Source: Notospermus geniculatus
Taxonomy: Eukaryota; Nemertea; Pilidiophora; Heteronemertea; Lineidae
Assembly (NCBI GenBank): GCA_002633025.1
Contig: NMRB01000187.1
Coordinates: forward strand, 464,636-528,635
Reading direction: 5' to 3'
DNA: 64,000 nt
Shown: positions 22,930 through 33,515 of the stretch, one piece after another
Position numbering within the stretch: position 1 is the first letter of the stretch
Layout of the letters: each line of letters opens with the position of its first letter
Notes under the pieces: model-generated
What the model was told of the DNA's origin: nothing
What the model saw: the letters and a program-made list of their open reading frames with translations, nothing else
Databases searched by the model: none
Position numbers and translations under genes: made by a program

Positions 22930-23125
22930 CAGTGCCTGTGAGCAGCATTTTGTTGCCTGGCAAGCAGAAGAGTGGAGATGTAAAGGAGAACCATTGGCAC
23001 GGTGCAACCATATCTTCAGTTTTAGGCCCCCAACCTTCTCATTGACACCAGGCCCTCCAGATACCTGTGCGCTGCATGAGAGCCGCATCTTGTTGCCTGG
23101 CAACCAGAATAGTGCAGATGTATTA
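22930..23125 (+). repeat. Diverged direct repeat of about 60-base units
   Basis: The segment tgtgagcagcattttgttgcctggcaagcagaagagtggagatgta (about 22937-22981) returns as tgcatgagagccgcatcttgttgcctggcaaccagaatagtgcagatgta (about 23073-23122). No known family was recognised. Confidence 0.5.
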
Positions 23126-23495
23126 GGAGGCCTTGCCCTTAGCATCTCGCGACGAAATGACCATTCTCTATATGGGATGCTGCCGTTATTCCTCAGCGTA
23201 ATAATATATATGAGACTGCCATTTCTGCTGCACCGGTTTTAATTTGTCCGAGAAACAAAGCATTTATTTAGAGGAAAAAGCTAACACCCATCCCTTGAAA
23301 ACGATCCACAATTTAGGTCATCACCTCTCAGTACGAATCCTGTCGTCGTGATCACCGACCAATTAACTTCCATGGCTTTTTGGCCCCACATCTAGCGGAT
23401 GAGAAAGAGTCCGTGATTGGCCGCCTTTTTAGCGGGCTTTTTTGTATGGGATTAAAATTTGCATAGAAATTACATGTAGGAAGACTACGCCCAGA

Positions 23496-23666
23496 ATGTC
23501 CACATACATGTGTCCCTATGCCGATACATTGTATCGTAATTCTGCCTCGATTCGCAAGACCGAGATGGGCGGCGAGTCTACTTTTGAAGAGCGGCCCATC
23601 CCATGCAATACAACTTCTACGCAGGGAAACAACACGGAGAGAGTGCCTCGCAAATTTGCCGTACCG
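23496..23666 (+). CDS. Candidate first coding exon of an unrecognised plus-strand gene
   Basis: An ATG at 23496 opens 57 codons that run exactly in phase 0 into a strong donor (ccg|gtaagt at 23666). The peptide begins MSTYMCPYADTLYRNSAS and ends ERVPRKFAVP; it has no motif I recognise. The sequence around it is GC-richer than the flanks, with a YY1-like palindrome 180 bases downstream. Against it, the opposite strand has an equally long open frame (23352-23861, 169 codons beginning MAGAILRACG), so the openness may be compositional. Downstream exons were not reliably found. Confidence 0.22.
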
Positions 23667-23843
23667 GTAAGTAATTCCATTTTCATTGGCATTTTCGCAA
23701 AAACTTTTGAAATTTCGGAATAAAAAGACAATATGATTATCAGATTTGAGATTGGTCCCCGTTAGGTTCTCAGAAAAGTTTGGTTTTATGACTTTTTTGC
23801 CGTTTTTTGAGTGGCCACTTTTTCCACGAGGACCGCAAGCGCG

Positions 23844-23865
23844 CAAGATGGCGCCCGCCATTTTG
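23844..23865. promoter_or_regulatory. Palindromic YY1-like motif pair
   Basis: The sequence AAGATGGCGCCCGCCATTTT holds two opposed matches to the YY1 core (AAGATGGCGGC type) in a GC-rich patch. In animal housekeeping promoters such motifs mark transcription or translation starts. No partner gene is established here. Confidence 0.35.
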
Positions 23866-24539
23866 AGGTATCATCACATGATCATGCTGGTTTCGTTTTC
23901 ATTTTGGCGGCACATTCGTGGTCCTCCCTCTAAATAAACATGCCTACGTTGGCCTACGGATCGAAATAATTCACAATAATGCTAACAGTTGCTGTGATTA
24001 ATCTTTTTTTGCAACCGAATGAGAGTTTTAGCGAGCGTCTCCATTTCATGGTTTTCTTCTGATTTGGTTTGCGTTATGCAATGGCGCGTTGTGGAATGAA
24101 GTCATCTGGATTTCCCTCTCTCTCCAGCCCACCGGCATCGTGCACCTCTGCCTTTATGCGTCCCTTGCTCAACACTAATCAAATGAACAAACTTATTCAA
24201 TTTTTTACTGTTCACTTCAACTTCACTACTGCTAGGCCTAGCTTTTTTGTGGGTATCATTCAGACGCAAAACTCCTGGTGGCAAATGGAGGAACCAGAGA
24301 AACAAAATATCATGATAGTCTGCTGGAGGTTTGTGTGAATGTGTAGAAATCAAAGATCTTAATTGTCAGCTACATGTAAAGTTGATGCCACTATCCTGGG
24401 ACAGATGATCAATTAAAATCACATGATAAAATTCTGATGTCACAAATTTGCCCATGATCTAAATGATTCCATTTTCATTGCAGGACAGAATTCAGAAGGA
24501 ACCTCCCAACTGGGCAATTAACTGATGTCTGTGGCCTAG

Positions 24540-24725
24540 GACATTGCATAGGAGCAGTCAGCTGCACCTATTGCCAAAAGGTGGCAGCACAGTTCTAGCG
24601 GATCACTGCAAAAGAAAATTCTCTCGATTGGTGCTCAATCAGGAATGAATGGGTCTGCAATATGCATTGAATTGGGCCGCAGTGACACCTATTGGGCAAC
24701 TCAATGACATCTCCTATTGGATCCT
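24540..24725 (+). repeat. Dispersed repeat, copy 1 (inverse copy at 63700-63905)
   Basis: The stretch ataggagcagtcagctgc, tattgccaaaaggtggcagc, ctcaatcaggaatgaatggg, atgcattgaattgggccg and gtgacacctattgg recurs in the same order on the minus strand at 63700-63905, with scattered substitutions. The element is about 185-205 bases. No coding potential and no family name I can support. Confidence 0.7.
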
Positions 24726-25149
24726 CTCCTCCACCTGTGGCCGGCCAAAACCAGGTGTCCTGGTATGTAAATCATCCTGAAGTTCTTATTATTTGGGGTT
24801 TGAGATTTTCCTTGCTCAGTTACTCAGTAGAAGCTAAATTATCTCAATGTCTTTTCAAGTTGAACCGTTAACTTTTGACACAACTGTCTTTGAGAGTCGA
24901 TGATCCTCTCCCCAGAGAAGGGGTCAAGTGGTGACACTTTGGCCTCCCTGCAGACCATTATGTATAACTACTATCCATTGGTCAACAGTCTTCATACGGT
25001 ACAGCTTTTATTTCCTTTGCATTTATGATCTAAATGGCTCCATTTCCTATTGCAGGCCCGGATTTAGAGTGGCTGCTCCCAACTGGCCCAGGTTGACTTG
25101 AGCCATCCGCATGATGGACACTGAACTCTGTAATGCTGCCATCCTTGAT

Positions 25150-25432
25150 CATGGAGGACAGTGACTCTGGAATGTTGCCATCCTTATGGACAGTGAACTC
25201 TGGACAGCTGTCATCCTCATGGACAGCGAACTCTGGATAGCTGCCATCCTTATGGACAGTGAACTCTGGAAAGCTGCCATCCTCATGGACAGTGAACTGT
25301 GGACAACTGCCATCCTCATGGACATTGGACTCTGTAGAGCTCTCATCGTCATGGACAGTGGACTCTTGAAAGCTGCCATCCTCATGGGCAGCGAAGTCTT
25401 GAAAATGGAAAACTGCTACCCCCATGGACAGT
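25150..25432 (+). repeat. 33-base minisatellite, open in frame on both strands
   Basis: About eight units of consensus atggacagtgaactctggaa + agctgccatcctc (33 bases, 11 codons) run from about 25150 to 25432. On the plus strand each reads like MDSELWKAAIL. The minus strand also stays open, with units like VHEDGSFPEFT. The open frames are a by-product of the 33-base period. No start, signal peptide or splice context makes a gene convincing. Confidence 0.75.
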
Positions 25433-25439
25433 AAACATA

Positions 25440-27555
25440 AGAGTCCTGCAATGAATTAATGGCAGATGCTTTCCACACTTTGCTGACTGTAGGCCTTTAT
25501 TTCCGGCTGTGAACTCTGGATTACACCCACTTTGGATTACATTCTTTCGGACAAAGAATTGACTTTGGAAAGATGGCCTTCTCTGGACTTGGCATCTTGG
25601 GAACTTTCAGTTGTCAGGATTCTGGGAAGATGCAATCCTGATGAAGACTTGGAAATGGTAAGTCAGTCTTTCATTTGGTGTTGTTTCTCAGGACATCATG
25701 GACAGGAAAATTATATTCAAAATATCTTTCTCAGAAAGTGTACCAAACACTTCAAAAAATTTCTTTTTGGAACTGACAAATCAGCACTGAATTCAGAGTG
25801 CTCCTGATGTCCTGAGTGTCCCCCCTCCCTCTTCCTTTAGGCACTTGTTCTCAGTCATTGTATACAGTGTATTGTTAATTTTTGTTTGTGGTATAAGTTG
25901 CTTTTTGCTATAAAGATGGGACTTGCTAGGCCAATGGGTTTTGGGGGTGCACGTAGGTAATTGCACTTGCACTTCACTTCCCCCTTGCGCACTTGCTTTG
26001 CAAGGCTGGATAAATTCTACAAAAATTCTATGTCCTCCCAAAGATCCGGGTGCATGCGGTGGGTCATTTATTCAGCCTTGTATTCAAGAATAAATAAAAC
26101 ATATTTATTTATTCTTGATGTTTTGTAGGATAAAATGTCTTTCAGGTGTAGGCTAGTTATAGTTTCTTTGTTCAACGTCTTCAGAGGCTGACTTCACTTC
26201 ATATAGATTTCATCATCAGTATAATGTCATTGTTCAATTCCGAAGGATGGATTCAGAGGAGATGACCACACACCATCCTCATTAATTAATCATTCAATAC
26301 AATGTAAAAAAGATGTCATGTAGGATTTGGTAACTTAAAGGTGTGTAAACCTTTTGCATGGCACTGGTTGTTCCAATTCCGGGGGTGCAAGGAAGGATGT
26401 CACTGGAAAAGGTAGGTCAACAATCGGTGCCATGGCAAAGCAGGGTCAAGTTCTGATGTGTCATTTGGTGGATGTGACACAACAGAATGAGGTCCTGCTT
26501 TCTTTATTTCAGTATAGGTTGCCCCCACCCTTTACCATAATAAGGAGCTGCTGAAGAAAAAAGACTCTGCCCGTACGTACCCTCTACATTTACTTTACCC
26601 ATCTGTGGGTTCTTGATGTTAAGCGAATTGGTCGCACCGTCCTTTTTCCCCCCTGTCTGTAAAATATCATTACTGTTTGTGTCTGAGGAATATCGTTGTT
26701 GTACGATATTTCTATTGTTGTGACGTAACTAATCCAACCTTTTCTCTCCTATATTTGTTGTGCATTTGACATTGTTGTGGGCTGGGGTGGGAGGGAAAGT
26801 GTCACGAGGATGATGACACTGGAGAATAGTGACACTTGGGAACAGATCGGAGATCAAAACACTGTAATCGACAGTGTTTAGGGTACTCTTCACCTCTTTG
26901 AACCATAAAAGTAGTGTTCAAGAGGCACAGATGTCCGGGAGGGTGGATGCACTATTCTGCTGTTGTTTCATTGTGTAATCAAATGGATTACCATGGCAAC
27001 ATGCAGTAATCAACAATCTGAATCAATCCACCAAAAAATAACAACCGGAAATTTTGACGTATTGTCAATTTCATGATAAAACAAATCATGAAACCTTTCA
27101 AATACAACCTTTTTTAAAGATTCAGATTAAAGCACGGGGGAGTAGCATCATTGGTGATCCCTCGGTGTCTGCAAGAGTCATCTGCTATGGGAGGAGCAAA
27201 TTTTGGCTGCAGTGCCTTGGGGTCATCACAAAAACATTGATAGCATTTTGCTTACAGCTGAAAAGCTGTATAGCACACAGGTGTGCTTTTCAAAGCATCT
27301 CCACACTGATCGTCAAGAGATCAAATCAAACTTCTGAATCTGATACTTTGTACGGCATTTTGTGGACTGGAAATCATACTCCATACTTTCCGGGAAATTT
27401 TCGATTCGAATTTGACTGGCATCGTCTTTTGGCCAGAGCGAGGGGATGAAGGTGAGTTCCTTTTTGGTTCTGTGATATGTAACTACATCACAAATGATGT
27501 ACATGTAGATTGAGAAGCAACTTCATTTGCAGTATATGTGTACGTGGAATTCATT
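25440..27555. other. Gene-free stretch
   Basis: I see no recognisable exon. A frame at 25532-25807 is unremarkable. Short AT-rich palindromes occur around 26085-26120 (aataaataaaacatatttatttattc). Confidence 0.35.
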
Positions 27556-27559
27556 CAAA

Positions 27560-29060
27560 TGTAGTGTCAGAAAGTATACATGAAACACACTGGTGTGACA
27601 AGATAATTTGGACGACTGTCACTGAAGTGTCACAAAATAAAATGAGAGATCATCTGTTGGCAAGGTGTGACATCATTCACTCACCTGCCTCACACAGTCA
27701 CAGGACATGATGGAGGAGATGACTCTATTTCAAGAGGATGAGATGCAACACGATGGGGAATCGCATCACTCAAGATGTGACAGGACAAATAGGACTGATG
27801 TAATTTGATGCAATTCACATGTATTTTTTTATCAGTTTCAGATAGATGTTTAGATGGGGAGGTTCCGATTCTGGCTGAAAATGCTACCAAAAGGTCGTAG
27901 ATTCCATCATAATGCCCTGGGTCATCACACCGAGTCTTGGGTGAGTCTCTTGCTTGTTCTCTTTCAATACTAGGCCTATGATATCTTTTTTGCAGCGTCC
28001 GTCTGATTGCGCACAAGTCATTTTGGGAAAACTCATTTTCTACCGCGGAAACACTGACATGAATATGTCAGTACCATTCTTTCACAACGGGTCGCAATTG
28101 CGATACGGATGCAAAAGTGAGTGTTGTGGCGTGCAGAAAGAGCCACTGTTTTCGAGTTGCGCCTGAAGGATTTTTCATTTTCGTTTGATGAATTTCCGAT
28201 AGATGTATTTTCGATTTGTGGTGGATGCGATGTATTTTTTGACCTTCTGGCACACTGATTTGCTAGGTAGGTATTAATCACATTTTGATATTTTTTAACT
28301 ATAGATATGTCGTTAGTATGAAACACAACATGAGATGACTGTGAGAAGACGACTTTGAGTAATGTCACTTCAACATCCATGATGACAAAACATCACAAAA
28401 TAATTGAGTGATTGTACACAAGATGTGACCATCATTTCACTTGCCTTACTTCCCAGAGGACAAGGTGGTGGAGATGTTTTAATGACCCTATTTCAACAGG
28501 ATGAGATGTGATATGATGAGGGATGACACTGAAGACAGGACAAATCCAGACAGATGTAATTCTGATGCAATTCACATGCATTCTTGTCAATTTCAGATAG
28601 ATGTTCAGGTGGAGGTTCCACGCCTCTGGCTCTAAACGCGAGATTCCATCATGGTGCCCTGGGTCATTATAGCAAGTCTCAGGTGAGTGTCTTGTTTGTT
28701 CTCTTTCAAGCTACTAGGCCTACCACCTACATGGAAATCTTTGCAGTGTCAGTCCGATTGCGCCACATCGAGAAAACTTTTTCTTCCGCGGAAACACTGG
28801 ACGAACCAGTACTTTTCTTTCATAACCAGTTCGCTGAGTGGCTTAGTGATTGGAAGCAAGAGCGAGTGACCGGGTTGAGAACCATCTTTGAGTATGGTGT
28901 GTTACTGGTGATTTTGAGTCGCGACCGAGGCATTTTCCATTTTCGTTTGATGAATTTCCGATACCGGTAGATGTATTTTTGATTTGTGATGGATGTGATG
29001 CATTTTTCGACCTGCTGGCGCACCGATTTACGCTAGGTAAGTACTGATGTTGACTTCTTT
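27560..29060 (+). repeat. Tandem duplication of an approximately 740-base exon-like cassette
   Basis: The block 27640-28290 and the block 28390-29045 share the same order of landmarks: ggatgagatg, gatgcaattcacatg, an acceptor-like tttcagatagatgtt, gattccatca...gccctgggtca, a gtgagt donor, gtttgttctctttcaa...aggccta, gtccg(t/a)(c/t)tgattgcgc, tttccgatagatgtattttt and a final gctaggtaggta/gctaggtaagta. A third, shorter relative of the exon-like core lies at 29133-29216. Divergence is substantial, and copies 1 and 2 contain stops in the frame that is open in copy 3. Confidence 0.6.
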
Positions 29061-29132
29061 TCAAATGCTAAACAAAGATCAAACTCATAGTTGTCATTCA
29101 TAATTAATTCCAATGTGCTTCATTGATTTCAG

Positions 29133-29358
29133 ACAGACTTTCAGGTGAAGATGTTCAATCTGTCAGAAGAGGATGCCTCCACCAAGAAGGATGCCATCCC
29201 AGTCACAGAGTCAAGGGTAAGTCATGTAGTGTAGGGTTTGATTTTTGTGTTCTTGGTTGACCATTCTGTTGCAGGCTATCGCCACCTGGGAAGATGAATG
29301 GTGGTATATTGCTACTGATGATCGATATAATACTGATACAACGAGGAATACTTGCTGA
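29133..29358 (+). CDS. Candidate two-exon 3' end of an unrecognised gene
   Basis: Two phase-0 exons can be drawn: 29133-29216 (84 bases, after tgatttcag, before gtaagt) and 29275-29358 (84 bases, after ctgttgcag, ending in TGA 29356-29358). The peptide includes KMFNLSEEDASTKKDAIP and AIATWEDEWWYIATDDRYN, an acidic, Trp-rich tail with no family I know. The first exon is the intact relative of exon-like segments at about 27839 and 28598. No matching upstream exon was established, so this could equally be a noncoding transcript. Confidence 0.22.
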
Positions 29359-29961
29359 CCTGCATTCCGTAGCACAGATGGATTTCTGTCAGTGGGCACA
29401 AGCAATGCGCACCCCTTACGCCGCAAAAAACCCCTGGATCCACCCCTCCATCAATCCGATTGCGCAGGAATCCGAGGCCCATGGCACTAGTTTACATCCA
29501 GCAGCAACACGGTTGAGAAAGCGACTTAATGATGTGACAGTGTCAGAATCGTCACCATTTCGATATCCGAAGGAGGAATTTTCCAATTTGTGATGGATGT
29601 TTATCAATTTCGATTTTCGATGGAGGAATTTTTCAGTTTGTGATATAGATGTGTTTTTTCGATCTGGTTGATGTACTTCTCGGTTTTCGATGGATGTTTT
29701 TTCGATCGCTGATGAAGGAAGATGTAAGTAAAAGATTTCAAGTCATCATGAGCCACTTTTTCAAGCTGTCTGTTCATTTCCCCTGCCAGATGCTAATTAT
29801 TTCACTTGTATTTCAGATGGAGCTCAGGATTCTGTGAGTACAGCAAATTCATTTTTCTTTTTGTGTGTGGCCAAATCAGAACGATCATTGGCCAAAAAGA
29901 ATTAAACTCTTATATCTCAAGGTTCCAGGTGTGAGACTGGTCATAGAATTGTAATGCTACA

Positions 29962-30070
29962 GGACCTGTTTCATAAAGTGACTTTAAGCTAAAGGTACCT
30001 TTAACCAAATGGAAGATGCATTGAAGTTAATGGTACCATTAGCTTAAAGTCGCTTTATGAAACAGGCCCC
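29962..30070. mobile_element. Palindromic MITE (GGGGCCTG family), copy 2
   Basis: Ends ggacctgtttcataaagtga and tcgctttatgaaacaggccc are inverted repeats, with inner arms tttaagctaaaggtacc and ggtaccattagcttaaa. Same family as 22810-22903. Confidence 0.7.
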
Positions 30071-30526
30071 AGGACTGTAATACTTTGTGTGTTACTAATG
30101 ATTTTTCTTACATTTCAGGTGTTCAGGATTCTGTGAGTACAGCCAACTTCATTCTTCTTTTCGTATGTCCTGCCAATGGCTGAAAAGTAATACCCCTGAA
30201 AATCTCGAAGCTCTCAGTGCAAGACAGGTCACAGGATGTAATGCTACTTTTGCCAAGAGATTCCTGTCTTTGGTATCAGTGTACAGATGATTGTTTTCAT
30301 CATCCTGCTTACTTCCACACCTAGTATTCTGTCCTTACAATCTAATGGTGACATCAACAAACAGCACTGTTTGTGGATGCCCCAGTCTGTTCTCTTTTCC
30401 ACTATCCTCACAAGGAGTAGGTACGGTAAGTAAGTTTTATTCATTCACCTTGGAGAATGTGACATCTGTTTGATGAAATCAGGATGCAGTTTGTAATGAA
30501 AGTGGACTTGGAATAGACTCTATCAC

Positions 30527-30738
30527 TCCAAAAGAGCGCAGCACCTGACGGGACAGCGTCATGACGTCCCGCACGTCATTTCTGAACGCATGACGCGACT
30601 CGAAAAAAAATCCGGTTGTGTCAGCGATCATGACGTCGTGAAACAATCAGATTTTTTTTCGTCTCGCCTCAAGACATCATGAATGACGTGCGGGACGTCT
30701 TGGACGCTGTCCCGTCAGGTGCTGCGCTCTTTTAGAGG
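30527..30738. mobile_element. GC-rich palindromic MITE, copy 1
   Basis: Left arm aaaagagcgcagcacctgac + gggacagcgtc pairs with right arm gacgctgtcccgtcaggtgc + tgcgctctttt; inner segments tgacgtcccgcacgtcatt and aatgacgtgcgggacgtc also pair. The interior has several CG-rich ACGTCA words. It is carried in both copies of the segmental duplication. Confidence 0.75.
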
Positions 30739-31079
30739 AATATCCTGTATTGTTTTTGCCTCTCAGATATCGTTCTGCTGAACTTCATCCTCATTGATGA
30801 TAATAGAGTTGTGTATTTGCTCACCTGAGACTTCACATCTGGAAAGAAAATCTGGTGAAATCCGTCATCCTTTGTGAAGTAGTTGAAGAATGATGGATTT
30901 CACCAAAGACAGGGATGCAATCAACTCACCTGAATGATGAAGACTTTTGTGGATGAGGTCCCTGCATGGTGATTTATTTCCTGTCTTGTAACTTTTTTCC
31001 TTCTTTTTCAGTGGCCATGGAGGAAAGTTCACTTCTGATCTTGTATTCGAGATGTGTCTGATAACATGACGATGGTCAC

Positions 31080-31255
31080 AGGGAGAAGTCATTAGCCGAT
31101 TCTCACGAGGAAATGCCACGCACGAGGTAATGACCTTGGGAGGGAAACGCCGTGCACCGATCTTACAAGGACACGTCTCGCACAAGGTAACGACCTTGGC
31201 AGAGAAACACCGTTAACCAATTCTCACGAGGACACTCCACGCACAAGGTAACGAC
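31080..31255 (+). repeat. About 60-base minisatellite, short array
   Basis: Units read ttctcacgaggacactccac + gcacaaggtaacgaccttgg + cagagaaacaccgtaaaccga with substitutions. About 2.7 units are present here, and 4 to 5 units at 32130-32400. Confidence 0.7.
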
Positions 31256-31575
31256 AATCTCGAAGCTCTCAGTGCAAGACAGGTCACAGGATGTAATGCT
31301 ACTTTTGCCAAGAGATTCCTGTCTTTGGTATCAGTGTACAGATGATTGCTTTCATCATCCTGCTTACTTCCACACCTAGTATTCTGTCCTTGCAATCTAA
31401 TGGTGACATCAACAAACAGCACTGTTTGTGGATGCCCCAGTCTGCTCTCTTTTCCAGTATCCTCACAAGGAGTGGGTAAGTAAGTTTTATTCATTCACCT
31501 TGGAGAATGTGACATCTGTTGGTGAAATCAGGATGCAGTTTGTAATGAAAGTGGACTTGGAATAGACTCTATTCC

Positions 31576-31787
31576 TCCAAAAGAGCGCAGCACCTGACGG
31601 GACAGTGTCATGACATCCCGCACGTCATTTCTGAACGCATGACGCGACTCGAAAAAAAATCCGGTTGTTTCAGCGATCATGACGTCGTGAAACAATCTGA
31701 TTTTTTTTCGTCTCGCCTCAAAACATCGTGAATGACGTGCGGGACGTCTTGGACGCTGTCCCGTCAGGTGCTGTGCTCTTTTAGAGG
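31576..31787. mobile_element. GC-rich palindromic MITE, copy 2
   Basis: This is nearly identical to 30527-30738, with a few transitions (for example gacatcccg for gacgtcccg). It was copied as part of the 1,055-base duplication rather than inserted independently. Confidence 0.75.
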
Positions 31788-32129
31788 AATATCCTGTATT
31801 GTTTTTGCCTCTCAGATATCGTTCTGCTGAACTTCATCCTCATTGATGATAATAGAGTTGTGTGTTTGCTCACCTGAGACTTCACCTCTGGAAAGAAAAT
31901 CTGGTGAAATCCGTCATCCTTTGTGAAGTAGTTGAAGAATGATGGATTTCACCAAAGACAGGGATGCAATCAACTCACCTGAATGATGAAGACTTTGTGG
32001 ATGAGGTCCCTGCATGGTGATTTATTTCCTGTCTTGTAACTTTTTTCCTTCTTTTTCAGTGGCCATGGAGGAAAATTCACTTCTGATCTTGTATTCGAGA
32101 TGTGTCTGATAACGTAACAATGGTCACAG

Positions 32130-32400
32130 GGAGAAGTCATTAGCCGATTCTCACGAGGAAATGCCACGCACGAGGTAATGACCTTGGGAGGGAAACGCCG
32201 TAAACTGAGAGTCTTACAAGGACACGTCTCACACAGGGTAACGACCTTGGCAGAGAAACACTGTAAACCGATTCTCACGAGGACACTCCACGCACAAGGT
32301 AACGACCTGGGGAGGGAAACACTGTAAACCGATTCTCACGAGGACACTCCACGCACAGGGTAACGACCTTGGCAGAGAAACACTGTAAACCGATTCACGT
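32130..32400 (+). repeat. About 60-base minisatellite, long array
   Basis: Four to five units of gtaacgaccttggcagagaa / acactgtaaaccgattctca / cgaggacactccacgcaca. Expansion relative to the 31080-31255 array is the main difference between the two 1-kb duplicates. Confidence 0.75.
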
Positions 32401-33076
32401 AGAAAATGCGAAAGCGGGACCCTGGTCTGTTTAGAAGAAGGATACACCTACAAAATGACAGCAATTTTTTCCGTTATCTTCATCAGAACACCACGGCAGG
32501 AGGCGTGGAAACTTTTGGTACCTCCAAAGTTTTTCGCCTAAGGACAGTTCGCTTCGTCCTGCGTTACATAATGGAATATGACGGCGAATTACGGTACAAA
32601 ATGCGAAAGCAGGACTCTGGTCTGTTTAGAGGAAGGATACACCTGCAAAATGACAGCAATTTTGTTCCGTTATCTTCATCAGAACACCTCGGCAGGAGGC
32701 ATCTAAACTTTTGGTACTCTCCAAAGTTTTTCGCCAAAGGACAGTTCGCTCTCGTCCTGCGTTACATAATGGAATATGACGGCGAATTACGGTAGAAAAT
32801 GCGAAAGCAGGACTCTGGTCTGTTTAGAAGAGGGATACACCTACAAAATGACACCAATTTTGTTCCGTTATCTTCATCAGAACAGCTCGGCAGCAGGCGT
32901 GGAAACATTTGGTACCTCCTGTCAAAAGTGTCTCCTTACCCAAAGTTTTTCGCCCAAGCCCATGTCGCTCCGTCCTGTGTCACATAATGGAATATAACGG
33001 CGAATTACGGTAGAAAATGCGAAAGCAGGACTCTGGTCTGTTTTGAAGAAGGATACACCTACAAAATGACAGCAAT
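32401..33076 (+). repeat. 195-218-base tandem repeat, about 3.3 units
   Basis: Units begin aaaatgcgaaagc at 32403, 32598, 32796 and 33014 (periods 195, 198 and 218). Each contains ggactctggtctgtttagaa, ggatacacctacaaaatgac, cgttatcttcatcagaacac, ttttggtacctccaaagttt and cataatggaatatgacggcg. The third unit has an extra roughly 20-base piece. The last unit breaks after acaaaatgacagcaa and passes directly into the 97-base array. Confidence 0.85.
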
Positions 33077-33472
33077 AATTTTCTGGCGGACGCTATTTTC
33101 GGTCCCTCCAAAAAATGTCCTGGGTCCATCAAATAAATCGAAAATAAGCCTGGCGAATAGGAAAAAACACCTTAATTTTCTGGCGGATGCTATTTTCGGT
33201 CCCTCCAAAAAATGTCCTGGGTCCATCAAATAAATCGAAAATAAGCCTGGCGAATAGGAAAAAACACCTTAATTTTCTGGCGGACGCTATTTTCGGTCCC
33301 TCCAAAAAATGTCCTGGGTCCATCAAATAAATCGAAAATAAGCCTGGCGAATAGGAAAAAACACCTTAATTTTCTGGCGGAAGCTATTTTCGGTCCCTCC
33401 AAAAAATGTCCTGGGTCCATCCAATAAATCGAAAATAAGCCTGGCGAATAGGAAAAAACACCTTAATTTTGC
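33077..33472 (+). repeat. 97-base tandem repeat, four units
   Basis: Units aattttctggcggacgctat + tttcggtccctccaaaaaat + gtcctgggtccatcaaataa + atcgaaaataagcctggcga + ataggaaaaaacacctt start at 33077, 33174, 33271 and 33368. They are nearly identical, so the array is young or homogenised. The minus-strand frames across it are repeat artefacts. Confidence 0.88.
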
Positions 33473-33515
33473 CTGGTTCCGATATGGTTGGTTCTGAGTT
33501 GTCTTCTGAGGTTTT

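Larger units (their letters stand above)
30201..32330 (+). repeat. Tandem segmental duplication, two copies of about 1,055 bases
   Basis: Copy 1 (30201-31255) and copy 2 (from 31256) both start aatctcgaagctctcagtgc and stay collinear for about 1 kb with few differences. Both include the same palindromic MITE, the ttcaccaaagacagggatgc segment, gtggccatggaggaaa, and the start of a 60-base minisatellite. Copy 2 runs into a longer version of the minisatellite. The offset is 1,055 bases. The frame in both (for example the minus-strand frame at 30865-31185) has no recognisable product. Confidence 0.85.

Noticed and set aside
22739-23242. 167-codon plus-strand frame
   Set aside because: It starts across a palindromic MITE and a diverged direct repeat. 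There are no motifs and no splice context.
23352-23861. 169-codon minus-strand open frame beginning MAGAILRACG
   Set aside because: It overlaps a plus-strand frame of similar quality in a GC-rich patch, has no recognisable domain, and no splice or conservation support. Listed only as context for the candidate plus-strand exon.
25030-25425. 131-codon minus-strand frame with repeated VHEDGS units
   Set aside because: It is the minus-strand reading of the 33-base minisatellite. The period explains the open frame.
30201-32400. CRISPR-like array
   Set aside because: Units are 60-base minisatellite and 1-kb segmental repeats without conserved repeat plus unique spacers, in an animal genome.
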